From: Marinobacter sp. BGYM27
Lineage (GTDB): Bacteria > Pseudomonadota > Gammaproteobacteria > Pseudomonadales > Oleiphilaceae
Reading direction: 5' to 3'
Length of the DNA: 64,000 bases
Assembly (NCBI GenBank): GCA_025153445.1
Contig: JANZNS010000001.1
Location: forward strand, 124,001 to 188,000
The notes under the pieces were generated by a model. That model worked only from the letters and a program-made list of their open reading frames with translations, was not told the DNA's origin and did no database searches. The translations under genes and the position numbers were made by a program. Positions 12,001 to 17,597 of the stretch are shown one piece after another; the stretch's first letter is position 1, and each line of letters opens with the position of its first letter.

Positions 12001-15000
12001 GTGCAACAGACCTACGATTGCCTGATCGAAGAAGGCATCACCGTAGCGGCCTTCCCGCCCAGCTACCTGCGACAACTGGCGGAGTGGGCGGAACTGAAAG
12101 GCCAGCCACCGGGCGTGCGTATCTACTGCTTCGCCGGCGAAGCCTTCAGCCGCCAGATGATGCACCACGCCATCACGCATCTGCAGCCGGACTGGATCAT
12201 CAACGGCTACGGCCCCACTGAAACCGTGGTCACGCCCACACTCTGGCGACAGGCGGCAGATACCGCCGATTTCACCAGCGCCTACGCGCCCATCGGCGAT
12301 CTGGTCGGGGATCGACAAGGCTATGTGCTGGATGCAGACCTTAACCTGCTACCTCCCGGTATTGCCGGTGAGCTCTATCTGGGCGGTGCATTGGCAAGGG
12401 GCTATCTCGATCGCCCCGGCATCACCGCTGAACGCTTTGTGCCCAACCCATTCCGGGCCGGCGAACGCCTATACCGCACCGGCGATCGGGTCAAACTGAA
12501 CCGGGACGGACAGCTGGAATACCAGGGCCGGATGGACCAGCAGGTCAAGTTGCGGGGCTTCCGCATCGAGATTGGAGAAGTGGAAGCGGGCCTCAAGGGC
12601 TGTGCCGGGGTCAGAGAAACCCTGGCGATGGTGAGAACCACTGCTGCCGGTCAGCGACTGGTGGGCTATGTAGCGGGCGATGAACTGGACGAAGCCACCA
12701 TCAAGGCGACGCTCAAACAGCAGCTGCCGGACTACATGATCCCCACCCATGTGGTGATCCTGGACCGGTTGCCGCAATTGCCCAATGGCAAGCTGGATCG
12801 CAATGCCTTGCCAGAGCCCGAAACCATTGTCCGCGAGCGTGAAGCGCCAAAAGGCGAGCGTGAATGCATGCTGGCGTCGTTGTGGCAAAGCACCTTGGGC
12901 ATCGACGATGTTGGCAGGCAGGACAGCTTCTTTGAACTGGGCGGAGATTCGATCCAGTCGTTGGGGCTGATTACCCGCCTGCGCCAGCAAGGCTGGCAGC
13001 TCACACCCAAGCAGGTGTTTCTGAAACCTCATCTGGCTGATATGGCGGCAGCGCTGGTTGAAGCCATTACTGATGAGGTAGCCGCGCCCAGAGCAGAAGG
13101 GAGTGTGCCCCTCACGCCAATTCAGGCGCACTTCTTCAGCCAATCCTGGCGTCAGCCGGCACACTGGAATCAGGCGCTGATGCTTGAAGTCGCGCGCCCG
13201 TTAAATGTCGATTACCTGCACCGAGCGATTACGGCGCTGATCAATCAGCACGATAGCCTACGACTTGGTTTTGAACAGGATTTGGCATCAGGACAGTGGC
13301 AAGGCTTTTATCGCAACAACGAAAGCGCAGATCGTCTTCTGCATGTTTTTGAGTGCGATAACGCGGAGCATTTCGACACGCTTTGCGCGCAGGCGCAACG
13401 GAGTTTTGACCTCAAGAGTGGGCCACTCGGGGCTGTTCTGCTCGGATCCATGCCCGGTGGTGAGCAACGGATGCTGCTGGTATTCCATCACCTGATTGTG
13501 GACGGTGTGTCCTGGCGGATACTGCTGGACGATCTGGTGCGGATCTATCAGCAACTTGAAGCGGGCCATGCGCCTGACGCCGGAATGCGCAGCGCGAGTT
13601 ATCAGCAATGGGCTGAGTATTTACAGGCAACAGTGACTCGGGACGATTGGGCTGCCGAGAAGGACTACTGGCTCAAGTTGCAAGGCACTCAGGAACCCTG
13701 GCCCGTTGATAATCCCGATGGTCGTGCGACTCATGGTGATGCCGCCAATAGCGACTGGTCCCTGCCAGCAGAGCACACTCAGCAATTGCTGAGGGAGACA
13801 CTGGCTGCCCGCAATGCCGGTATGGATGATCTGCTGCTGACCGCATTGGCTGAAGGTCTGCGGGAATGGGGTGGCCTCACTCAGCCACTGGTCGCGGTGG
13901 AAGGACATGGTCGCGAACAACTGGAAAACGGGCCCGATGCCGGGCGCACGGTCGGCTGGTTCACCAGCCTGTACCCCATGCGTCTGAATGCTACAGGTGA
14001 TATCGATAAAACGTTTGAAGCGGTTGCCGGCGCGCGCGCTGACCTGCCCGCCAAAGGTGTGGGCTTTGGTCTGTTGCGCTACCTGGGCACCAGCGACTGC
14101 CGTGCGGCATTGGCAGCTATCGCGGAACCCAAAGTCGCGTTCAACTATCTCGGGCAGTTCAATACTGATCTGGGAGACGGACGCTTTAAACCCTTGCCGG
14201 TTGATGCCAGCGAGTTAGTGGGCCCACACGAGCCGCTGCTGCGGGAACTCGAAATCAACGGCCAGATCCACGGCGGACAACTGACCCTGAGTTGTCGCTA
14301 CAGCCGTCAGCGCTATCGGCAACGCACTGTCCAGCGCTTGTTGGCCGCAGTCGGATCAGCGTTGGAGTCCCTGATAGCCCATTCGGTGCCGGTGGTCGAG
14401 GCGCAAGCCGAAGACGCACCTGCGCAAACGGTGAACCCACTCATTCGTCTGGGAAGTGGTGAAAGCGGCAAGCCCCGGCTGTATTGTCCGCATCCCGTTA
14501 GCGGCACGGTTGTGGGTTATTACCCGCTCGCTGCCCGGTTATCCCATCATTGGGATGTGTGGGGCTTCCAGAATCGACAGTTACTCGATGCCCGTTGGCG
14601 GGATACCTCGCTGGTCGCCATGGCCCGTGATTATGTTCGCGATTTGCTGCAGCAACAGCCACACGGGCCATATCACTTGCTGGGCTGGTCGATGGGCGGC
14701 GCATTGGCGCTTGAAATGGCGCGCCTGCTGGAGCGCCTGGGCAAGTCCGTCGCGTTTGTCGGATTGATTGACGGCTACGTGCCTGGCGCGGGCAAACCTC
14801 GCAATGATGCCGACAACCCGGCATCGCCCGACGGGGTCAGTGACGATCAATGGCAACAGCTGTTGGCGTTGGAGCGCCACATGCGCAGCCTTGCCCGTGA
14901 GCATACTGAAGTGCGTCCGCTGAAGGCGCCAGTCTATGCCTGGTGGGCGTCGCAATCGCCGGAAAACAATCAGGATGCCGAAGCGCTTTTGACGGCGGCG

Positions 15001-15147
15001 ATAGGGCGCCCTCTTAGCCTGTCAGCGTGGATCGACGCAGACCATCTTGGCATTGTCCGCGATGCGTCTTTCATGGCCGATCTCAAAGCACGGCTTGGCC
15101 TCATCAGCGGCTCAATGGTCACGGATGCCAATAATGTCTCCGGCTAG
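1..15147 (+). CDS. Non-ribosomal peptide synthetase, 3' part (siderophore; 5' end outside window)
   Basis: Multimodular peptide synthetase, open at the left edge: codons run in frame from base 1 in the middle of a condensation (C) domain. Domain order by nucleotide: C (partial, 1-560); A1 (580-2080); T1 LGGDS (about 2170); epimerase E1 (2335-3620, HHLAVDG, NYLGQ); C2 of D-donor type (3705-4960, HHILLDG); A2 (4990-6515); T2 LGGHS (about 6635); C3 (6830-8150, HHAISDG); A3 (8200-9700); T3 LGGHS (about 9790); C4 (9975-11260, HHIMSDG); A4 (11290-12820); T4 LGGDS (about 12940); E2 (13105-14390, HHLIVDG); thioesterase (14440-15140, GWSMGG). Pocket residues of A1 and A3 read DVWHISLID plus the invariant Lys, a serine code. 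A2 and A4 read DGEACAGVT plus Lys, which I cannot assign firmly; the Glu suggests a basic side chain. T domains with GGDS precede E domains, as expected. Inferred product end: D-Ser, X, L-Ser, D-X, released by the TE. Confidence 0.95.
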   Translation, partial: DLCVGVPIAGRTRPETESVIGLFVNTQILRSDMAGTQTFDQVLASVRQLSQEAQAHQDLPFEQLVDVLQPERSLSHNPLFQVLYNHQQREGEHFELTHELSCELMPQDSGAAQFDLALHTWESRDGAITGNWNYATDLFDRSTIEQMHTRFESLLSQMVAQPDRAIGDYDLLDETNREALSDWNSTSADYGQPIPVHQLFEQQALAYPDRVALVFADKTLTYAELDQQANQLAHALRAAGIGANSRVGVSAERSIELVVALYGIVKAGAAYVPIDPDHPQARKQQVLQDAGIDLLLTHDAVLERLPKVSDVTVWNLDQQDLSDQPISAAELVFHPNQPAYVIYTSGSTGKPKGVTNTHGAFFNRLQWMQAEYQLDVRDVVLQKTPYSFDVSVWEFFWPLMTGARLVIAEPGAHKDPAQLSGLIKKQHITTLHFVPSMLAAFMSQENLFANGLRRIICSGEALPKALQDQVLDRLPNAQLYNLYGPTEAAIDVTHWACRSDERHTVPIGQPIANLQIHILDARLNEQPIGVPGELYIGGAGLAQGYHGRPDLTAASFIPSPFTAGERLYRSGDLARWCKDGSLEYLGRLDHQIKLRGLRIELGEIETLLRDQPNVSDAVVVARKIGDSEQLVGYLQSQAADTDAIRAVLKQHLPDYMVPAHLMLLDRFPLSANGKLDRKALPDPEIETATYEAPQGEIEQTLAAIWQDVLNIERVGRNDNFFALGGDSILSLRIIAKARSHDIQLTPRDVFERQTIAELAQAAERANPDTAVYTIDASRPLPLTPIQHWFFEQAIPERSHWNQSLLLTPAEPLDLTALTTAITAVVKQHDTLRLAFTRDAEGQWQQHYQTEQLADDRVWSRNVALSSLQDCCDEAQASLDIERGELLRALHVRLAEGGERLLLVIHHLAVDGVSWRILLDDLQSAYEQARGAEVPVLGAKGVPFQVWAERLSELARSERLKQQREYWQNLPEPVPLPDTDRAGSNRMADRQTQTFQLDASLTQRLLTDAPKAYRTRINELLLTALGQALHQWTGESRHVIALEGHGREDLFEGMDLSRTVGWFTSLYPVQLAGGGNPEDDLKRNKEYLRQVPDGGIGYGLLRYQTGETNLPDLAGMIAFNYLGQTDSGNAGLLTLADELSGQQRNIEAPLGFAMALDGQVRQGRFEIACSYSGARHQASSVQALLDYYARALGDLVELCDGICARGNGVTPSDFPAVVLDQAALDALPVSAADIGDILPLTPMQQGLLFHSELGGADDLYVNQVSVAIDDLPAEAFKSAWQEAVSRHPVLRAAFIHAPGTQAPLQVIRRNAALSVRELDWRNAADAERKLEALCQSEKQPPFDFEAPPLMRLVLVRLTDSRWQMVWTLHHILLDGWSSAALMSEVLKSAMGEPTTAPAAYGDYFRWLARQDAEQNAYFWRGQLAEMGDPTRLMQFIRSDQNAQADDGEVVLTLERSALDTFARQHHLTLNTLVQAAWTLLLQRYTGQRQVIFGATVSGRPAQVANADRLMGLFINTLPVIQAPAPERTLVDWLSELQAHNMALREHEFTPLYDIQQWAGQAGRELFDTLLVFENFPVDQALRGSARGLQFGNVSISEKTHYPLSVAVQVGEQLSLHFHYKGDQVSRSQVQVLAYHAGQLLNAMVSQPAAHLADLPLLTEAEQAVWQAWNHPAHPPVDPRPLPALIAEQAQRRPDAMAVVHGAERVTFADFDRRANRLAHWLIGQSVGAESRVGVALERGVEMLVALYAVHKAGAAYVPLDPDYPAERVRYMLADSGAQLLLSHEASQDRLPDVDGVTTINLDTLDLSGSPDQVPEVIVHPEQLAYLIYTSGSTGKPKGVAVPHGAMSMHCQTIADRYGLTEDDRELHFLSISFDGAHERWLTPLSQGARVVLRDQALWSVQQTYDCLIEEGITVAAFPPSYLRQLAEWAELKGQPPGVRIYCFAGEAFSRQMMHHAITHLQPDWIINGYGPTETVVTPTLWRQAADTADFTSAYAPIGDLVGDRQGYVLDADLNLLPPGIAGELYLGGALARGYLDRPGITAERFVPNPFRAGERLYRTGDRVKLNRDGQLEYQGRMDQQVKLRGFRIEIGEVEAGLKGCAGVRETLAMVRTTVAGQRLVGYVAGDELDEATIKATLKQQLPDYMIPTHVVILERLPQLPNGKLDRNALPEPTVGNDAYEAPVTAMEHQLATLWQSLLKSERIGRYDNFFELGGHSLLATQLISTLRHEQGLDVPLRSIFEAPVLADLATLLEENDTLAGGTQIDAPKLSRVGLSRAPQSFAQQRLWFLDQLEPGSTAYHLPGILELRGAVDVSAMQRAVTLLAERHEVLRTRLVSAQECESLPQQCIDAVSVELTVTDLSDNSNPNIVFEQHAKAFMNAPFAMADAPLWRVELVRIAGDEWRLLLCMHHAISDGGSVQVLLRDIAAGYRAALAGRNPDWQPLPVQYADYAIWQRQWLGGGEGERQLTYWRAQLGNYQPVLELPTDYPRPARQSFKGARYYFALNASLADKVRALASGQGVTPFMVLLGAWQTLLHRLSGQDDIRVGVPIAGRTRPEVQELIGFFVNTQVLRSELAPAHTFGQVLRTVKEAALGAQENQDLPFEQLVEALQPERSLSHNPLFQVAYDHQQKIDSALTGLPGIEAKVLPFEDASTQFDLALNTLEDESWQLSGNWNYATDLFDRSTIEQMHTRFESLLSQMVAQPDRAIGDYDLLDETDREALSDWNSTSADFGQPIPVHQLFEKQALTYPDRVALVFADQTLTYAELDQRANQLAHALRTSGIGSNSRVGVSAERSIELVVSLYGIVKAGAAYVPIDPDHPQARKQQVLQDAGIDLLLTHNAATDRLPDMANVTVWNLDQKDLSDQLITAPNLVFHPNQPAYVIYTSGSTGKPKGVTNTHGALFNRLQWMQAEYELDASDAVLQKTPYSFDVSVWEFFWPLMTGARLVIAEPGAHKDPVQLSQIIKEQTITTLHFVPSMLAAFMSQENLFANSLRRIICSGEALPKALQDQVLDRLPNAQLYNLYGPTEAAIDVTHWACRSDGRHTVPIGQPIANLQIHILDGRLNAQPIGVPGELYIGGAGLAQGYHGRPDLTAASFIPSPFTPGERLYRSGDLARWCKDGSLEYLGRLDHQIKLRGLRIELGEIETLLREQPNVSDAVVVARKIGDSEQLVGYLQSQEADTDAIRTALKQHLPDYMVPAHLMLLDRFPLSANGKLDRKALPDPEIETATYEAPQGETEQTLAAIWQDVLNIERVGRNDNFFALGGHSLLGVQLVHRIQRELNRTLPLSAVFETHTFAEFAQQLSSESDESQTLMLEPQTRGVHSPQSFAQQRLWFLAQLEPESCAYHLPAGLRLTGELDEAALQTALEGLTQHHESLRTRFAHGDDGVPQQVICVDQAITLQHHDLRDRQDQFAELFQHFNQQPFDLEAAAPWRVALVRMAPDERRLLICMHHIMSDGWSMQVFVDELVDRYQAAVRGEAPELAPLSIQYPDYAIWQRKWLAGTHDRQLAWWRDQLGDEHPTLDLPSDRPRPSQRDGRGARHGFSLTADQSRRLRRLARDHQSSLFMVMLTGFEALLYRLTGQQDLRIGVPVAGRHQPATESLIGFFINTLVIRADIDAAADFAGLLQQTRERVLGAQAHADLPFEQLVEALQPERSLSHNPLFQVSYNHQVIDSSSLGNLDGLTCEPLVCPSENAHFDLVLGTIEQPDHDVIDGYLDFATDIFDVSTVLRLTEQLITLLDAATAEPTMRLSELPLLTEAEQAVWQDWNHPAHPPVDPRPLPALIAEQAQRRPDAMAVVHGAERVTFADFDRRANRLAHWLIGQGVGAESRVGVALERGVEMLVALYAVHKTGAAYVPLDPDYPAERVRYMLADSGAQLLLSHEASQDRLPDVDGVTTINLDTLDLSGSPDQVPEVIVHPEQLAYLIYTSGSTGKPKGVAVPHGAMSMHCQTIADRYGLTEDDRELHFLSISFDGAHERWLTPLSQGARVVLRDQALWSVQQTYDCLIEEGITVAAFPPSYLRQLAEWAELKGQPPGVRIYCFAGEAFSRQMMHHAITHLQPDWIINGYGPTETVVTPTLWRQAADTADFTSAYAPIGDLVGDRQGYVLDADLNLLPPGIAGELYLGGALARGYLDRPGITAERFVPNPFRAGERLYRTGDRVKLNRDGQLEYQGRMDQQVKLRGFRIEIGEVEAGLKGCAGVRETLAMVRTTAAGQRLVGYVAGDELDEATIKATLKQQLPDYMIPTHVVILDRLPQLPNGKLDRNALPEPETIVREREAPKGERECMLASLWQSTLGIDDVGRQDSFFELGGDSIQSLGLITRLRQQGWQLTPKQVFLKPHLADMAAALVEAITDEVAAPRAEGSVPLTPIQAHFFSQSWRQPAHWNQALMLEVARPLNVDYLHRAITALINQHDSLRLGFEQDLASGQWQGFYRNNESADRLLHVFECDNAEHFDTLCAQAQRSFDLKSGPLGAVLLGSMPGGEQRMLLVFHHLIVDGVSWRILLDDLVRIYQQLEAGHAPDAGMRSASYQQWAEYLQATVTRDDWAAEKDYWLKLQGTQEPWPVDNPDGRATHGDAANSDWSLPAEHTQQLLRETLAARNAGMDDLLLTALAEGLREWGGLTQPLVAVEGHGREQLENGPDAGRTVGWFTSLYPMRLNATGDIDKTFEAVAGARADLPAKGVGFGLLRYLGTSDCRAALAAIAEPKVAFNYLGQFNTDLGDGRFKPLPVDASELVGPHEPLLRELEINGQIHGGQLTLSCRYSRQRYRQRTVQRLLAAVGSALESLIAHSVPVVEAQAEDAPAQTVNPLIRLGSGESGKPRLYCPHPVSGTVVGYYPLAARLSHHWDVWGFQNRQLLDARWRDTSLVAMARDYVRDLLQQQPHGPYHLLGWSMGGALALEMARLLERLGKSVAFVGLIDGYVPGAGKPRNDADNPASPDGVSDDQWQQLLALERHMRSLAREHTEVRPLKAPVYAWWASQSPENNQDAEALLTAAIGRPLSLSAWIDADHLGIVRDASFMADLKARLGLISGSMVTDANNVSG
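391..2175 (+). repeat. Long direct repeat R1a (C-domain end, A1, start of T1)
   Basis: First copy of a near-identical repeat of about 1.8 kb inside the NRPS gene. The second copy is 7623 bases downstream, an exact multiple of three. It runs from the last part of the C domain (NWNYATDLFDRSTIEQ) through all of A1 to the LGG of the T domain. It stops right before the GGDS/GGHS difference that decides whether an epimerase or a condensation domain follows. Confidence 0.9.
4966..6513 (+). repeat. Long direct repeat R2a (A2 domain)
   Basis: First copy of a near-identical repeat of about 1.55 kb covering the C-A linker and the complete A2 domain. Its partner is 6306 bases downstream, again a multiple of three. 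The match begins at the linker LLTEAEQAVWQ and ends just after the last A-domain motif (NGKLDRNALPEP), so the unit is the A domain without its T domain. Confidence 0.9.
8014..9798 (+). repeat. Long direct repeat R1b (C-domain end, A3, start of T3)
   Basis: Second copy of the repeat at 391-2175. Many stretches of more than 50 bases match without change, including the A-domain core, and the pocket code is the same (serine). Divergence is patchy, with some blocks identical and others differing at third positions. This suggests gene conversion after duplication rather than one recent copy event. Confidence 0.9.
11272..12819 (+). repeat. Long direct repeat R2b (A4 domain)
   Basis: Second copy of the repeat at 4966-6513, covering A4. 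The encoded A domains are almost identical, with the same pocket code and therefore presumably the same substrate. Flanking C and T domains are clearly different between the two modules. Confidence 0.9.
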
Positions 15148-15181
15148 CACCTGGTAAATTGTAATGACTGACAATCACAAA

Positions 15182-15196
15182 TAGGAATCACTACCA
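15182..15196 (+). promoter_or_regulatory. Weak Fur-box-like sequence before the TonB receptor gene
   Basis: TAGGAATCACTACCA matches 9 of 14 informative positions of the Fur consensus TGATAATNATTATCA. The right side continues as CATTTAC, so AATCACTACCATTTAC resembles extended pseudomonad Fur sites. It lies about 80 bases before the receptor start in the only sizeable gap between the NRPS and the receptor. Iron control is expected for such a gene; this particular site is a guess. Confidence 0.35.
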
Positions 15197-15276
15197 TTTA
15201 CATTAAGGTTAAGTTTAATTAAGGTGCTAGGGCTTTTTCAGCGGGCCGCGGGAACACGCTGCTCCAAAGGATCAAC

Positions 15277-17505
15277 ATGTTAGGGAATACAGGTATGAAA
15301 CGTTCCGACAATAACTCGCAGGCCTTCCGCATCAGCATGCTGGCCGCGCTAGTGGCCGGTGCACTGCCATTGCACGCGATGGCTCAGGATGACGAAGCGG
15401 TAGAACTGGATGAAATTGTCGTTTCTGACGACCGTCAGGGTCCGGTTGGCCCTGATTATGGCTACAAAGCAGAGCGCAGCCTGACGGCGACCAAAACCGA
15501 TACGCCGCTTTCTGAGACACCGCGATCCGTTTCTGTGGTCACACGCAACCAGATTGAAGACCAAAACTCCCGAACGCTGAGTGACATCCTGGGCTACGTT
15601 CCCGGTATCTCTGCGCCAAGTTTCCCGGTAGGTGACAGCCTGGCCGGCGATATCTTTTATATTCGCGGTATGAACCAGCGGGATTACGGCTACGGCACTT
15701 ACCGTGACGGCCTGCGGGTGCAATCGAATGCCTATTCGACGTCTGCCGAGCCTTATGGCCTTGAGCGCGTCGAAGTCTTCAAGGGCCCAACGTCAGTGCT
15801 CTACGGAGAAAACGTTCCAGGTGGCCTGGTTAATCTGGTCAGCAAGCGTCCCACTGAAACACCGCAGGGAGAGGTCAATCTCAGCTACGGCACCCACAGC
15901 CGGGCAGAAGGTTCAGTCGATGTCTCGGGACCACTGACCGAAAGCGGCAACGTTCTGGGCCGATTGGTGTTTCTCGGTCGTGATGCCGACACCCAAATTG
16001 AAAACGTCGAAGATGACCGCGTATTCATTGCGCCGTCCATTACCTTCAAGCTGACCGATCAGGACACCCTGACGCTGCTCAGCCTTTACCAGCGCGACAA
16101 AACCGAGCTCCAGCTGGGGCTGCCGGCAGCAGGCGTCTTGCTTGATCACCCGAGTGGACAGAAACAGGACCTTGATGCCTCGCTGGGACACCCGACCTGG
16201 GATACCTTTGATCGTGAGTTCTGGACGCTAGGCTACGAATACGAACATATGTTCAATAGCGACTGGGCCTTTAACCAGAACGCCCGTTACATGAAGTCCA
16301 AGATTCAGCGAAATGAGGTGTGGTGGAGTTTCCCGCCTGCTGGCTTCGGGGGCGCGGCTGGTGACGGTTACGATCCGTTTGTCGTTGCCTACGGTCGCGA
16401 TCGCGAAAATGAGTCGACCGCGTTTTCGATTGATAACCGGCTGGTCGGTAAATTCCGGACGGGCGATCTTGATAATACGGTATTAGTCGGTGCCAGCTTT
16501 GATAAGACCTCGTTCGATCAGGTCCAGTATGTCAGTCAGGCGCCAAATGAATACACCCCTCTTGATGTGTTCGATCCTCAATGGCCGAGTGAACCGCAGA
16601 CCTCCAACCTGTCCAGTGATGATGACACCAAACAGGACCTGGCCGGTATTTACACGCAGTGGCAAGGCAAGATTGGTGGTTTGATCGGTTTGATAGGCGG
16701 TCGTTATGACTGGGCAAAAAGCGAAGTTGATAACCGCCTTGCCGGCGGCAATGACATCAGCACCGAAGATGATGATTTCAGCTGGCAAACGGGTCTGATG
16801 TATCAGTTTGATAGTGGAGTATCGCCATACATCAGTTATGCCACGTCATTCGTGCCGGTGCAGCAGCTTCAGAATCCGGGACAGGCGCCATTTGATCCGA
16901 TCACTGGTGACCAGTATGAAGCCGGTATCAAGTACGAGCCGATCGGGTGGAACACGACGGCAACGGTTGCAGCCTACAGAATCAACAAGGATGGTGATCT
17001 GTTCTACGACTCGACCATTGCCGGATACCGTCAGATTGGCGAATCCGTATCCCGAGGGGCGGAAGTGGAGGTCAGGAGTGATCTGACCGAAAGCCTGAGC
17101 ATGGTGGCGTCGTACACCTATACCGATGCCGAGATCACCGAAGATGGCGGCTCCCGCTATGAAGGTAACCAGGTTGTTGGCGTGCCCCGTCATCAGGCAT
17201 CGCTCTGGGCCAACTACGAGTTCTTCGGTGACATGCTGAATGGACTGGAAACCGGGGTAGGTGCACGTTATCTGGGAAGCTCCTACGCATACCCTTCTCC
17301 GACGCTCGCGTACGGCACTTTGAAAACCAAGAATGTCACCCTGTTTGATTTCGCCATCGGCTATGCGATGACCGAAAACTGGCGGGTGCAGGGCAATGTC
17401 CAGAACCTGTTCGACAAGCGGTACGTGGCCGAATGTAACAATGCCGGTCGCTGCTACTGGGGTTCTGAACGCACGATACAGGGAACCTTGACTTACAACT
17501 GGTAA
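15277..17505 (+). CDS. TonB-dependent siderophore receptor
   Basis: Outer-membrane receptor that imports a ferric siderophore using energy from TonB-ExbBD. The 742-residue product has an N-terminal signal (best read from the second Met at 15295, with cleavage after AMA). A plug domain follows, with TDTPLSETPRSVSVVTR and a LSDILGYVPGI stretch typical of the FhuA/FpvA/FoxA siderophore receptor subfamily. A long beta-barrel ends in an aromatic residue (LTYNW), as outer-membrane proteins do. An AAAGGA ribosome site precedes the ATG at 15277; an AGGGA precedes the ATG at 15295, so either start is possible. It sits directly after the NRPS and before the uptake genes, so its ligand is most likely the peptide made here. 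There is no extra N-terminal signalling domain, so sigma/anti-sigma control is unlikely. Confidence 0.93.
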   Translation: MLGNTGMKRSDNNSQAFRISMLAALVAGALPLHAMAQDDEAVELDEIVVSDDRQGPVGPDYGYKAERSLTATKTDTPLSETPRSVSVVTRNQIEDQNSRTLSDILGYVPGISAPSFPVGDSLAGDIFYIRGMNQRDYGYGTYRDGLRVQSNAYSTSAEPYGLERVEVFKGPTSVLYGENVPGGLVNLVSKRPTETPQGEVNLSYGTHSRAEGSVDVSGPLTESGNVLGRLVFLGRDADTQIENVEDDRVFIAPSITFKLTDQDTLTLLSLYQRDKTELQLGLPAAGVLLDHPSGQKQDLDASLGHPTWDTFDREFWTLGYEYEHMFNSDWAFNQNARYMKSKIQRNEVWWSFPPAGFGGAAGDGYDPFVVAYGRDRENESTAFSIDNRLVGKFRTGDLDNTVLVGASFDKTSFDQVQYVSQAPNEYTPLDVFDPQWPSEPQTSNLSSDDDTKQDLAGIYTQWQGKIGGLIGLIGGRYDWAKSEVDNRLAGGNDISTEDDDFSWQTGLMYQFDSGVSPYISYATSFVPVQQLQNPGQAPFDPITGDQYEAGIKYEPIGWNTTATVAAYRINKDGDLFYDSTIAGYRQIGESVSRGAEVEVRSDLTESLSMVASYTYTDAEITEDGGSRYEGNQVVGVPRHQASLWANYEFFGDMLNGLETGVGARYLGSSYAYPSPTLAYGTLKTKNVTLFDFAIGYAMTENWRVQGNVQNLFDKRYVAECNNAGRCYWGSERTIQGTLTYNW

Positions 17506-17521
17506 GTACCGGGGCAGTATC

Positions 17522-17553
17522 AAAAACGGCGGAGCATTGGCTTCGCCGTTTTT
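17522..17553 (+). terminator. Rho-independent terminator after the TonB receptor gene
   Basis: Ten perfect pairs (AAAAACGGCG / CGCCGTTTTT) plus four inner pairs including one G-U, an ATTG loop and a T-rich tail. It starts 17 bases after the receptor stop. The next gene begins 44 bases later, so some read-through or a separate promoter must serve it. Confidence 0.9.
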
Positions 17554-17597
17554 GTTGTTTGTATCATCACAGCATTTGTCGGCATAAGGATCAGGGT

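Noticed and set aside
17559-17597. TTG start for the FhuB-like permease
   Set aside because: It sits right at the terminator tail and lacks a ribosome site; the GTG at 17598 has AAGGA.
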